64,000 nt of DNA from assembly GCF_001307275.1 (NCBI RefSeq), contig NZ_CP012831.1:372001-436000 (forward strand). Direction: 5' to 3'. The position numbers and the translations under genes were made by a program. This DNA is from Pseudomonas fluorescens. GTDB lineage: Bacteria > Pseudomonadota > Gammaproteobacteria > Pseudomonadales > Pseudomonadaceae. This document shows, piece after piece, positions 49,726 to 58,350 of this stretch (its first letter is position 1; every line of letters starts with the position of its first letter). The notes below the pieces were generated by a model, which made no database searches, was not told the DNA's origin, and was given only the letters and a program-made list of their open reading frames with translations.

Positions 49726-49812
49726 TGTGGGAGCAAAGCTTGCTCGCGATGCCGTTACCTTGGCTTTCAGAAGACCGCATCAGCTTCATCGCGGGCAAGC
49801 CTTGCTCCCACA
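49726..49812. repeat. REP doublet overlapping the racemase 3' end
   Basis: Inverted REP pair (GTGGGAGCAAAGCTTGCTCGC and GCGGGCAAGCCTTGCTCCCAC). The right-hand unit lies inside the reading frame of the racemase gene and encodes its last 15 or so residues. Confidence 0.88.
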
Positions 49813-51278
49813 GAGCCATGCCTTTGCGCCAACGTCACACACCTCAACGCCAGGATCATCGTCGGATCAACCAGCGCCACCCTGTGCCCATTGATATCGA
49901 ACGCTTCGCAATGTTCCAGCACCAGCGGCAACTCCGTACACCCCAGGATCAACACCCCCGCCCCCAACTCGCACAGGTGCTCAGCCGCCAGCAACAATTG
50001 CTCCCTGCAGAGCCCCTGTGTGAAGCCAGCCTTGATACCCCGCGGTCCGTAGATGGCGTCCATGACCATCGCCTGGTAATCGACACCTGGCGTAAGAAGC
50101 TGGAACCCGGCATGACGCGCCGCCTGGTGATAAACCTGGCTCTGCACCGTACCGGACGTCGCCAGCAGGCCAATCGCCTTGCCCGAACCATAAGTGCCCG
50201 CGATCCACGCCACCGTCTCGCTCAGCATGTTCACGATGGGCACCCTCAGGTGCGCCTGGATCCGGTCGACGAAGGCATGGGCGGTGTTGCAGGGAATTGC
50301 GATGGCGTTGGCGCCGGCGCTTTCGAGACGTTTGCACGTGGCGTACATCGCCATCGTCGGATCGGTCTCATCCCGCAACAGATTCGCCGTCCGGTCCGGT
50401 ATCTGCGGGTTTTGCTCGACCACCATCTTGATGTGGTCCTGGTCCTTTCCCGCTGGCGTATTGGCCACCACCTTGGCCATGAAATCCACCGTGGCGGCAG
50501 GCCCGACGCCCCCCACGATGCCCAGCTTGAAGGGTGGGCGCCTGGGCTGCTGGTCCAGCGTCGCGAAGTCGGCGTAGATCTCATTGATGTCCAGCACAGT
50601 GACCCCGCGACGCTGCAAGTCGGCACAGACCAGGGAAAGCTCGGTCATGCCGGGCAGGATCACCGTCGCCCCCTGGGCCTGCAATGAGAGACACGCCCGA
50701 TAGACCGCCTCAAGCGGCACACCTTCGAGATGACCGTCCTTGATGCCATTGAGGCCGTACATCGCCTCCATCAAACCCGCTTGAGCGTCTGCGTCGGGGT
50801 AAACGATCTGAAAGTCTTTGCCAAAATGTCGCTCGAACAATCCGCAATGACGCACAAAGTCGGAGGCGATCACCCCCAACGTCGCCTGGGACGGCACCGT
50901 GTGGCTGACGTGCTGGGTCAAGGCGGCCATCATGTCCAGCACGGGAATGCCCAGCGCCTCCTCGATTTCAGCGCGAAACGTATGGCTGGCGAAACATGGA
51001 AGCATCACCGCATCGAAGCCACTGTCCTCGAACGACTTGCACACCTGGAACACATAGAACTTGCGCGACGTCATGTTCGCGCCCTGGTCCAGCGGCAGCA
51101 GCACATCCTTGAAGGGGTGCTGCTCGAACAGGAAATGGTAGCGCCCCTGATCCTCGAGCACCGCCCGGGACTTGACCAACTTGTAGAACAGGTCGCCACC
51201 GGCCAGTGACCCGAGCCCACCAACAATCCCCAACTTGCGCACCACAGCCTTGTGGCTCGACTTCGCTTTAGCCTTCAT
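49767..51278 (-). CDS. Tandem aspartate/glutamate racemase-family protein
   Basis: A 503-residue protein with two Asp/Glu racemase domains (about 14-240 and 250-480). The second has both catalytic cysteines, Cys330 in IPCNTAHAF and Cys447 in LGCTELPLV. The first keeps Cys95 in LPCFASHTF, but the second position reads LPGMTELS with Met211, so half one is probably not a normal racemase. The C-terminal [16 protein letters not shown] is encoded by a REP unit. It lies 10 bases downstream of the symporter gene with GGAGAG before the ATG, so they form an operon for acidic amino acids. Confidence 0.88.
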   Translation of the reverse strand: MKAKAKSSHKAVVRKLGIVGGLGSLAGGDLFYKLVKSRAVLEDQGRYHFLFEQHPFKDVLLPLDQGANMTSRKFYVFQVCKSFEDSGFDAVMLPCFASHTFRAEIEEALGIPVLDMMAALTQHVSHTVPSQATLGVIASDFVRHCGLFERHFGKDFQIVYPDADAQAGLMEAMYGLNGIKDGHLEGVPLEAVYRACLSLQAQGATVILPGMTELSLVCADLQRRGVTVLDINEIYADFATLDQQPRRPPFKLGIVGGVGPAATVDFMAKVVANTPAGKDQDHIKMVVEQNPQIPDRTANLLRDETDPTMAMYATCKRLESAGANAIAIPCNTAHAFVDRIQAHLRVPIVNMLSETVAWIAGTYGSGKAIGLLATSGTVQSQVYHQAARHAGFQLLTPGVDYQAMVMDAIYGPRGIKAGFTQGLCREQLLLAAEHLCELGAGVLILGCTELPLVLEHCEAFDINGHRVALVDPTMILALRCVTLAQRHGSVGARLARDEADAVF

Positions 51279-51288
51279 GAGTCTCTCC

Positions 51289-52584
51289 TCAAGCCACCGG
51301 CACCGGCTCGGATCGCGACCGAGCCGGAGCATGTTCACCCTCTTCCTCGTCGGCTTCTTCGTGGGATTCGGACTTGGCGACAACCGCCGTCGCAATGCTG
51401 TTACCCACCACATTCGTGGCCGTACGGGCCATGTCGAGGAACTGGTCGATGCCGATGATCAACAGCAGCCCCGCCTCGGGAAGATTGAACATCGGCAACG
51501 TGGCCGCGACCACGACCACCGAAGCCCGGGCGACACCGGCCATGCCCTTGCTGGTGATCATCAGCGTCAGAAGAATCAGCAACTGCTGGGTGAAACTCAG
51601 ATCAATGTTGTAGGCCTGGGCGATGAACAGGATGGCGAACGCCTGGTACATCATCGAGCCGTCAAGGTTGAACGAATAGCCCAGCGGCAACACGAAGCTG
51701 GACACACGTTTTGGCGCGCCAAACTTCTCCAGCGCCTCGATGGTTTTCGGGTAGGCGGACTCACTGCTGGCGGTGGAAAAGGCCAGGAGAATCGGCTCAC
51801 GGATGAGCTTGCCGAGGTGGAAAACAGAGCGACCGAGGAACAGGTAGCCGGCACCGAACAGCAACGCCCAGAGGATCAGGATCCCCAAGTAGAACTCGGC
51901 GATCAGCTTGCCGTAATCCACCAGCAAGCCAAGCCCCTGGGTGGTGATTGCCGAGGCGATGGCGGCAAACACCCCAATCGGCGCGAAGGCCATCACGTAG
52001 TCGGTGATCTTGAACATCACCTTCGCTAACTCTTCGATGGAATCGGTGATCCGGGTGTAGCCCGCCCGCTTCACCCCCGCCAACGCAAAGCCGAAAAACA
52101 GCGAAAACACCACGATCTGCAGGATCTCGTTGTTGGCCATCGCTTCGGCAATGCTGCGGGGAAACACGTGGCCGATGAACGCCTTGAGACTGAAGTCGCC
52201 GGTATTGACCGGCACGGCCGCCGTTGCGTGCTGGGCCACGTCCATGTTCAGCCCGGCACCGGGTTGAAACAGGTTGACCAGCCCCATTCCGATCAGCAGC
52301 GAGACGACCGAGGCGGTGACAAACCAGGCCATCGCCCGGGCCCCGATCCTGCCGACAGAGCGAGAATTGCCCATGCTGGCGATACCGCCCACCAACGTCG
52401 CGAACACCAGGGGCGCGATGATCATCTTGATCATGCGCAGGAAAATATCAGTGACCATCGAGAAGTAACTGGCGATCTCTTTGGCACTTTGCTCGCTCCC
52501 TGCGAAATGGTGACACGCCCAACCGACCAGCACGCCCAGGGCTATGCCCATTGCAATTCGACGTGGGAGCTTATTCTTCTTCAC
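51289..52584 (-). CDS. Dicarboxylate/amino acid:cation symporter (GltP/DctA family)
   Basis: A 431-residue symporter with FLRMIKMIIAPLVFATLVGG, the serine-rich hairpin FSTASSESAYPKTIEAL and the transport motif SFNLDGSMMYQAFAILFIAQ. It imports glutamate, aspartate or C4-dicarboxylates with Na+ or H+. The tail is acidic and disordered (SHEEADEEEGEH). First gene of an operon with the racemase, divergent from a LysR regulator. Confidence 0.9.
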   Translation of the reverse strand: MKKNKLPRRIAMGIALGVLVGWACHHFAGSEQSAKEIASYFSMVTDIFLRMIKMIIAPLVFATLVGGIASMGNSRSVGRIGARAMAWFVTASVVSLLIGMGLVNLFQPGAGLNMDVAQHATAAVPVNTGDFSLKAFIGHVFPRSIAEAMANNEILQIVVFSLFFGFALAGVKRAGYTRITDSIEELAKVMFKITDYVMAFAPIGVFAAIASAITTQGLGLLVDYGKLIAEFYLGILILWALLFGAGYLFLGRSVFHLGKLIREPILLAFSTASSESAYPKTIEALEKFGAPKRVSSFVLPLGYSFNLDGSMMYQAFAILFIAQAYNIDLSFTQQLLILLTLMITSKGMAGVARASVVVVAATLPMFNLPEAGLLLIIGIDQFLDMARTATNVVGNSIATAVVAKSESHEEADEEEGEHAPARSRSEPVPVA

Positions 52585-52767
52585 GGTGCTGTCCTCAAGT
52601 AGTTCTTGGAGTTTTTTACTTGGCAGGATCGATTCTAAGGAGCAGATCCGGGAGGATGATGAGTAATCCGGCTAACCCCATGCGCTTTTGGAATAGTTAG
52701 CGAAAGGCCGCGCTATGCTGGGGAATTGCCCAGTAAAATCGCGCTCTCACAGGGGGAGTTTCTCGAT

Positions 52768-53703
52768 ATGCAACTCAAATGGCTGGATGATCTTCTGGCG
52801 ATTGGCGAATGGAAAAATTTCTCACGCGCGGCCGAGGTTCGATGCGTGACGCAATCGGCCTTGTCCAGGCGTATTCGTTCACTTGAGGAATGGGTGGGCG
52901 TCAAGCTGGTGGACCGGGGCACCTACCCTGTCCAACTCACCCCCGCGGGAGTCACCTTCTGCGATGAAAGCCGAGAGGCCCTCGCCGGACTACTGCGGTT
53001 GCGCTCGACGCTGCGGGACGTGGAACGAATGCCGGGACGCTCCATCCAGATCACCGCCGGCCACAGCCTGTCGATGACCTTCCTACCCAAGTGGCTGTCG
53101 CAGTTCCAGCAACACAACGAGCAGTTCAACGCCCGGGTGGTGGCTGCCAACATCCATGACGCCGTCATTGCATTGGAGGAAGGCAGTTGCGACTTGATGA
53201 TGGTCTACCATCACCCGCTTGCGCCCATCCTGCTGGACGCCGAGCGTTTTGGCAGCCTGGTGCTCGGCCACGACGCGTTCATCCCCTTATGCGCGCCCAA
53301 CCGCAAGGGCGAACCGCTGTTCCGCCTGCCCGGACGCGCCGGCAAACCGGTGCCCTACCTGGCCTATACGGCAACGACATTCCTCGGGCGCGTCGCCGAC
53401 ATCGTCATCAACAACGGCCCTGAACCCATCGCGCTGGAGCGCTGTTACGAAGCGGACATGGCGATGCTGCTGATGCGCATGGCCATCGAGGGCTACGGCG
53501 TGGCCTGGTTGCCGCAGAGTGCGGTGGCCGACGAGCTGGAGCGTGGGCTGTTGGTGCGGGCCGGCGGTGAGCAATGGAGCACGCGATTGGAGATTCGCTC
53601 GTATTGTGCGATTGCCAATCGCAATCCGACGATGCGCAAGTTGTGGAAGACATTGGAGGGTGCTTCGTTGCATCGGCTGGGCAGCGCACCGAGTGCGAAC
53701 TGA
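52768..53703 (+). CDS. LysR-type regulator, HypT/YjiE-like
   Basis: A 311-residue LTTR. The HTH includes WLDDLLAIGEWKNFSRAAEVRCVTQSALSRRIRSLE, the pattern of HypT/YjiE relatives, and the effector domain follows. It is divergent from the symporter-racemase operon and likely controls it. The start at 52768 has GGGGGAG at a suitable distance; a frame 14 codons longer has no family support. Confidence 0.85.
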   Translation: MQLKWLDDLLAIGEWKNFSRAAEVRCVTQSALSRRIRSLEEWVGVKLVDRGTYPVQLTPAGVTFCDESREALAGLLRLRSTLRDVERMPGRSIQITAGHSLSMTFLPKWLSQFQQHNEQFNARVVAANIHDAVIALEEGSCDLMMVYHHPLAPILLDAERFGSLVLGHDAFIPLCAPNRKGEPLFRLPGRAGKPVPYLAYTATTFLGRVADIVINNGPEPIALERCYEADMAMLLMRMAIEGYGVAWLPQSAVADELERGLLVRAGGEQWSTRLEIRSYCAIANRNPTMRKLWKTLEGASLHRLGSAPSAN

Positions 53704-53753
53704 TCAACACCACCCAAGCGTTGCTCGCAAAGGGTAGGTACACGCCGATTAAC

Positions 53754-54245
53754 TGTGGGAGCGAGCTTGCTCGCGATGACGGCATCACATCAAACATCGC
53801 CATCAACTGAACCACCGCTATCGCGAGCAAGCTCGCTCCCACAGAGGATTGAGGGTGTACGCCACATTTGTATGCCCACCAAACCCTGTGGGAGCGAGCT
53901 TGCTCGCGAAGACGGCAGCACATCAGACATCACCATCAACTGAACCACCACTATCGCGAGCAAGCTCGCTGCCACAGTGGATTGAGGGTGTACGCAACAT
54001 TTGTGTACCCACCAAACCCTGTGGGAGCGGGCTTGCTCGCGAAGGCGTCAGCACAACCAACATCCTGCAAACTGACACACCGCTTTCGCGAGCAAGCCCG
54101 CTCCCACACAGGGATTTGTGGTGAACGCACTATCTGTGAACAACTCGGAAAAAACTGTGGGAGCGAGCTTGCTCGCGATGACGGCATCACATCAAACATC
54201 GCCATCAACTGAACCACCGCTATCGCGAGCAAGCTCGCTCCCACA
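53754..54245. repeat. Array of four REP doublets (BIME cluster)
   Basis: Four inverted REP pairs at 53754-53843, 53887-53975, 54020-54108 and 54156-54245, repeating about every 133 bases. The first and fourth share identical inner spacers (GGCATCACATCAAACATCGC), and the linkers after units one and two are nearly identical (GATTGAGGGTGTACGC). This indicates recent tandem duplication rather than independent insertions. It fills the gap between the LysR and DUF3077 genes. Confidence 0.93.
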
Positions 54246-54311
54246 GGTTCCAGGCTGCACAGGATGATGAGCAAGGCAATGCAGGCGACCTTGTGAGGTC
54301 GCCCACTTCCC

Positions 54312-54587
54312 TTACGACGCCAGAACCTGCGCCTGCAATCGCCGCCCAATCACATCCAGCAAATCACACCCATCGCGCAGGGGAATCGCCAACACTTGGG
54401 CAAAATCATGGAGTACCACCGCGTCCGTACTGATGTCGGACCGCATGGCGAGGTTTTCCAGTAACTGGGTGACAGCGGCGATGCGGTAAGCGGCGGTGTC
54501 GTGCAACACGTCCAACGGCGCTTCCGTGTCGATCAGCAGCGCGTGGAAATTGTTTTCGATACCGGTAATAGGCATGTAACGGGACAT
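54312..54587 (-). CDS. DUF3077 protein
   Basis: A 91-residue protein with the DUF3077 pattern APLDVLHDTAAYRIAAVTQLLENLA. These small Pseudomonas proteins often occur in multiple copies; function unknown. GGAG precedes the ATG at 54587. Confidence 0.82.
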   Translation of the reverse strand: MSRYMPITGIENNFHALLIDTEAPLDVLHDTAAYRIAAVTQLLENLAMRSDISTDAVVLHDFAQVLAIPLRDGCDLLDVIGRRLQAQVLAS

Positions 54588-54593
54588 AACGGG

Positions 54594-54764
54594 TTACTCC
54601 TGCGGGAATGGGCGGTCAGTGGCGGATTGGGATGCCGCTGGCGAAGGGAGTGAATCCGGGAGCGAGATTCGGATACGTGGCAGGAGATGTTCTTGGGTGA
54701 CGCTAGACGAAAGCCACCTTGGATTGGCTGTGGCTGTCGGAGGGTTGGGGGTGAGTTTTTTCAT
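54594..54764 (-). CDS. Possible small upstream ORF (56 residues)
   Basis: Begins MKKLTPNPP, which resembles the N-terminus of DUF6124/DUF3077-type proteins, but then continues as Pro/Ser-rich sequence that does not match. It ends six bases before the DUF3077 start. It may be a leader peptide or a frameshifted relic of a paralogue. No strong ribosome site. Confidence 0.35.
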   Translation of the reverse strand: MKKLTPNPPTATANPRWLSSSVTQEHLLPRIRISLPDSLPSPAASQSATDRPFPQE

Positions 54765-55264
54765 TGGCTTGTACCTAGGTTATGTAAAGGAACTGCCTTC
54801 ACCACTTCCACCTGGTGGGTGGCAGCTGTACGCGGGTGTGGAAGACCGAGAACCTAGGACCCGGCGCACCCGAAGGCGCCCCGCGTACAGCCGCCGTAAT
54901 TTAACAGCAGACCTAGGAAAAGCGTCTGCTTTTTAATTTAGCGGTGCAACGCGCTAGGTTTTCGTGAGGGCTTCCACACCCTCTCGCTGAATTTGCAGCG
55001 ACGGAGAGAACTTAGCCCACGGGGTGATTAGGTGGATAGTCAGCGGGGAGCGACGCAGCTTGAGGGAAATTTCCGATGAGGGTGTCCGGAGCTGGACTCA
55101 GCAGTTCAGGCGGTGGGATGCAAAGAATGATTTCGATACGAATGAGCGCTCAGCGCCATAAGCAAGGGCTGAGGTTTCATCGTATGGTTGAGCACACCCG
55201 TCCTGGCTGCAAGTCAAACGAAAGGGCTGACACAGGGTCTTTTTATACATATAGAATATGCATA
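54765..55264. other. Structured non-coding stretch between DUF3077 and brnT
   Basis: About 500 bases without a convincing gene but with strong secondary structure. An outer stem joins CAGCTGTACGCGGG (about 54828) and CCCGCGTACAGC (about 54880), with an inner GGCGC/GCGCC hairpin. CCTAGG or CTAGG occurs several times, and an intrinsic terminator lies at 54906-54938. It could be a small RNA on the plus strand or the leader of the DUF3077 gene on the minus strand. Confidence 0.45.
54906..54938 (+). terminator. Plus-strand intrinsic terminator in the structured region
   Basis: AGCAGAC (54906-54912) and GTCTGCT (54924-54930) flank a short loop and are followed by TTTTAATTT. Confidence 0.7.
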
Positions 55265-55539
55265 ATGACAACATTCAGAACTCAGTATGATCCAGCAAAA
55301 AACGTCGCTAACAAGAAGAAACACAAGGTGAGCCTGGCCGATGCCGAAGCTGTGTTTTATGACGAAATGGCTCTTGAGCGTGAGGATAATGATCATGATG
55401 AAAGCGGTGGATTATCATGGGGCAAGACGCCTGCGGTCGTGTACTCGTCGTTGCATACACCTACCGTGAGCCAGATTTCGTTCGTCTTATCAGCGCACGA
55501 CTAGCCTCCAAAAAAGAACTACGTCAGTACCAGGTTGAA
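55265..55539 (+). pseudogene. brnT: BrnT-family toxin, frameshifted
   Basis: The N-terminal half reads MTTFRTQYDPAKNVANKKKHKVSL in one frame (to DHDE near 55398), and the C-terminal half (WIIMGQDACGRVLVVAYTYRE, VRLISARLASKKELRQYQ) continues in another. Both match BrnT, a RelE-like ribonuclease toxin. Restoring one base in GATGAAAGCGGTGG (to GAAGAGCGGTGG, reading EERW) would repair the gene, so a single deletion near 55398-55401 is the likely cause. As it stands the frame ends at 55504. The C-terminal frame has no stop before brnA, so a repaired product would read straight into the antitoxin. Confidence 0.82.
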
Positions 55540-55542
55540 CCC

Positions 55543-55905
55543 ATGAAAGAAGAATACGATTTCAGCACAGCCAAGCGTGGGGCGGTTGCAAGCAGCAAAG
55601 GCAAAACCCGCATAACCATCATGCTTGATGAGGACGTGATCGAGGCCGCTCGCGAACGCGCCGAAAGTGCTGGTACTGGATATCAGACACTCATCAACAA
55701 TCTACTGCGTCAGGCTTTGATATCTGAAACTGCCCACAATCTGTCACCGGCAGCCCAAAAGCGAACCCGAACAGTTAAACCCTATGCAAACGGTATTACC
55801 CGGTCCGACGTGAAGGATCTGGAAAAGCGCCTAGCCGCCATGACTGAGGAGCTGCACAAGATGGTGGACGCATCCAGGCCCGGTAAAGCCAAAGCATCGG
55901 TATGA
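55543..55905 (+). CDS. brnA: BrnA-family antitoxin
   Basis: A 120-residue ribbon-helix-helix antitoxin: MKEEYDFSTAKRGAVASSKGK and the RHH core TRITIMLDEDVIEAARERAES, then GYQTLINNLLRQAL. BrnA neutralises BrnT and represses the brnTA promoter. The gene is intact although brnT is broken. A basic C-terminal extension (after residue about 65) is longer than in many BrnA proteins. Confidence 0.85.
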   Translation: MKEEYDFSTAKRGAVASSKGKTRITIMLDEDVIEAARERAESAGTGYQTLINNLLRQALISETAHNLSPAAQKRTRTVKPYANGITRSDVKDLEKRLAAMTEELHKMVDASRPGKAKASV

Positions 55906-55920
55906 ACCGAGAAGATCGAT

Positions 55921-56799
55921 TTACTCAGGAGCAAGGCACTGTCTTAACCCGGTGCCTTCACCCACACCCACAATAATCCGCTTGCCCATTTTCTCCCCCA
56001 CCTCCAACGCCTGCCCATCCCGCTGCTTTCCCCGCCGCGCCAACCCCACCAGGCGCGGAATCAACTCTCCTTCCGGCAAGTGCTGCCAGAATCGCCCCGG
56101 CATGTGCTGACGCAACGCCTGGGGATTGAGCCGCGCCGGGTTAAAGATGTGACTGTAATAGGTCCGCCACAGCTCGGCGCCGGGATCTTCAGCGTGACGT
56201 GCCCAATGCTGCCACTGCTCGGGGCAACGTCGCTGGTAATCCAACGACTGCCCATCGAAACGGATACCGTCGCGAGGCGTTGCGATCAGCCAGCGTTGTT
56301 GCCCCAACCGCTCGGCAAAATGGCCGCTGGCACTTTCGAGGATGTCATGGGCCGGTTGATGAAAGGCGACCAGATCCAGTTGCAGTTGCTCGGCCAATGC
56401 TTGCGGCAAGGGAACGAAGCGCACGAAGGCATGCAGGTGATGAGCCTCGCGTTGGACCTGCTTGATCCGCCGCTGCAGCTCACTGCCCAGGCGGTCGCCC
56501 GCGAGCATGGCCGTGCGGTCGCCGTGGGCAACCCGCCAAAGCACCTCATACAGCAGATTCCAACGTTGCTCGCCCCGGTAGCGACCAGCCTGTTCGAGTT
56601 GGGTCAGCAAGGCGGCGGGAACCCGCGTACGGAACGGGCCCGGCCCTTGGGGCAGCGGTGCCGGCACGGCCAACAAGTCGGCCATTGGGCCCTGGGCCCA
56701 TGTGACATCGCTCGGATCGATGCCGTGGCCGAGCAGCGTTCGAGCCTGGTCCCGCCACGTAGCGAAATCATCCTCGCAATCCAGGGCAATCACGACCAA
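55921..56799 (-). CDS. TIGR03915-family putative DNA-repair protein
   Basis: A 292-residue protein of the TIGR03915 family, which pairs with a radical-SAM protein and is often fused to a UdgX-type uracil-DNA glycosylase. Recognisable parts are MVVIALDCEDDFATWRDQAR, WNLLYEVLWRVAHGD, and WRTYYSHIFNPARLNPQALRQHMP. No glycosylase motif follows; the C-terminus ends in GEGTGLRQCLAPE next to the brnA gene. It overlaps the radical-SAM stop by 10 bases, so translation is coupled, and it should share the LexA control of the operon. Confidence 0.85.
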   Translation of the reverse strand: MVVIALDCEDDFATWRDQARTLLGHGIDPSDVTWAQGPMADLLAVPAPLPQGPGPFRTRVPAALLTQLEQAGRYRGEQRWNLLYEVLWRVAHGDRTAMLAGDRLGSELQRRIKQVQREAHHLHAFVRFVPLPQALAEQLQLDLVAFHQPAHDILESASGHFAERLGQQRWLIATPRDGIRFDGQSLDYQRRCPEQWQHWARHAEDPGAELWRTYYSHIFNPARLNPQALRQHMPGRFWQHLPEGELIPRLVGLARRGKQRDGQALEVGEKMGKRIIVGVGEGTGLRQCLAPE

Positions 56800-58010
56800 A
56801 GCCCCATCTGCACCGGCCGCTGGGGATCACGCAATCGCGCCCGCAGCAGACCACTGCGCACCTGGGCGTCGGCAGGCCGGTAATCGCTGGTGACAATGAA
56901 CGGTCGCGCCTTCTCCAGCACGCACCGCAACTGCACCAAGTCGTCATAACGCACCCGCCGCTCCCGGCGCAACGCAACCAGGCGTTGCACACTACGCAGG
57001 CCAATCCCCGGAATACGCGCCAACAAGGCGGGTTCGGCGCGATTGATATCCAGCGGGAACACCTCGCGATTGGCCAGCGCCCACGCCAGCTTGGGGTCGA
57101 TGTCCAAGTCCAGGTTGTGGGTTTCGCTCAAAAGCTCGCCTGCCTTGTAGCCATAACCGCGCATGAGAAAATCGGCCTGATACAGCCGGTGCTCGCGCAG
57201 CAACGGCGGCGCTGCCAGGGGCACACTGGCGGGGCTGTCGGGAATCGGGCTGAACGCTGAATAGTAAACCCGTCGCAAACCGTACCCCTGGTAGAGCGAC
57301 TCGGCGTTGCTCAGGATGGCGTAATCATCGGTGGCATCGGCCCCCACAATCACCTGCGTGCTCTGCCCGGCCGGAGCGAAGCGAGGCGCCCGCGGCTCAC
57401 CGGCCGCCGCCTGTTGCCCCTGGTGGATGGTGCCCATGGCTTGGCGGATGGTCGTCAACTGCTTTTCCGGTGCGAGACGCTTGAGGCTGATATCGGAGGA
57501 CAACTCGATATTCACGCTCAAGCGATCAGCCAACCGCCCCGCTTCCTCGATCAATAGCGGATCGGCATCGGGAATGGTCTTGAGGTGGATATAGCCACGA
57601 AACTGGTGCTCCTCCCGCAACAACCGCGCCACTCGTATCAACTGCTCCATGGTGTAATCGGCCGAGCGAATGATGCCGGAACTCAGAAACAGCCCACTGA
57701 TGCAGTTGCGGCGATAAAAATCCAGGGTCAACCGCACCACCTCCTCCGGCGTAAAACGCGCCCTCGGCACATTGCTGGAACGACGGTTGACGCAATACTG
57801 GCAGTCGTACAGGCAAAAATTGGTCAGCAACACCTTCAGCAACGAAACGCAGCGCCCATCCGGCGTATAGCTATGGCAAATACCCATGCCATCGGTGGCC
57901 CCCAGCCCCTCACGACCACGGGAGCTACGCTTGGGGGCACCGCTGCTGGCGCAGGAGGCGTCGTACTTGGCAGCATCGGCGAGAATGCCGAGCTTGGCGA
58001 TAAGCTGCAT
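56790..58010 (-). CDS. Putative DNA modification/repair radical SAM protein (TIGR03916)
   Basis: A 406-residue radical-SAM enzyme. The [4Fe-4S] motif is CLYDCQYC within LLTNFCLYDCQYCVNR (about 67-82). A C-terminal helix-hairpin-helix-like segment (LARIPGIGLRSVQRLVALRRERR, about 328-352) suggests DNA binding. The family is linked to spore-photoproduct-lyase-like repair. It heads a two-gene operon with the TIGR03915 gene. A near-perfect LexA box lies 15 bases upstream. Confidence 0.9.
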   Translation of the reverse strand: MQLIAKLGILADAAKYDASCASSGAPKRSSRGREGLGATDGMGICHSYTPDGRCVSLLKVLLTNFCLYDCQYCVNRRSSNVPRARFTPEEVVRLTLDFYRRNCISGLFLSSGIIRSADYTMEQLIRVARLLREEHQFRGYIHLKTIPDADPLLIEEAGRLADRLSVNIELSSDISLKRLAPEKQLTTIRQAMGTIHQGQQAAAGEPRAPRFAPAGQSTQVIVGADATDDYAILSNAESLYQGYGLRRVYYSAFSPIPDSPASVPLAAPPLLREHRLYQADFLMRGYGYKAGELLSETHNLDLDIDPKLAWALANREVFPLDINRAEPALLARIPGIGLRSVQRLVALRRERRVRYDDLVQLRCVLEKARPFIVTSDYRPADAQVRSGLLRARLRDPQRPVQMGLWS

Positions 58011-58024
58011 GAAGTGAACTCAGA

Positions 58025-58044
58025 TACTGGATATAAACACAGTA
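58025..58044 (-). promoter_or_regulatory. LexA (SOS) box
   Basis: TACTGGATATAAACACAGTA matches the consensus TACTG-N10-CAGTA exactly in both arms and lies just upstream of the radical-SAM start, predicting DNA-damage induction of the operon. Confidence 0.85.
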
Positions 58045-58176
58045 TTTTGAGATGCACCGAGATGCAAGCGCCATTGGTCAATTCAACACCTGCCATGAGT
58101 CGCCCAGGCCGTGACGTAGGCCATGCCGGTGGGATGGGGTATAATCGGCCAACCAACGCGATTGAGGTCCAGCCCC

Positions 58177-58350
58177 ATGGGCAATGTCAGCCTTGAAACC
58201 AAAAAGGCCTATGCCGCCAGGACGCGCAGATCCAACTACGCGGCTAGCTTGCGCCTGGAAGGCTTCAAAACGACCTTCGCGGACGGCGAACGCAAAATGC
58301 CAACGCGCGAAGAGGTCTTGAAGGCCAGTAGCGGTCGCACACGCCCTTGA
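58177..58350 (+). CDS. yhfG: YhfG-family protein (Fic partner antitoxin) without fic
   Basis: A 57-residue protein: MGNVSLETKKAYAARTRRSNY and LRLEGFKTTFADGE match YhfG, the small antitoxin that precedes fic. No Fic gene follows. Instead the sequence turns into a phage terminase fragment on the other strand at about 58335, so the C-terminus (EEVLKASSGRTRP) may be partly phage-derived. Start 58177 fits the family. Confidence 0.75.
   Translation: MGNVSLETKKAYAARTRRSNYAASLRLEGFKTTFADGERKMPTREEVLKASSGRTRP

Noticed and set aside
53754..54245. CRISPR array
   Set aside because: The repeats are inverted REP pairs with near-identical spacers, not direct repeats with unique spacers.
54619..54936. 105-codon plus-strand frame across the structured region
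   Set aside because: It runs through the stem-loops and the terminator with Arg-rich low-quality sequence and has no ribosome site.
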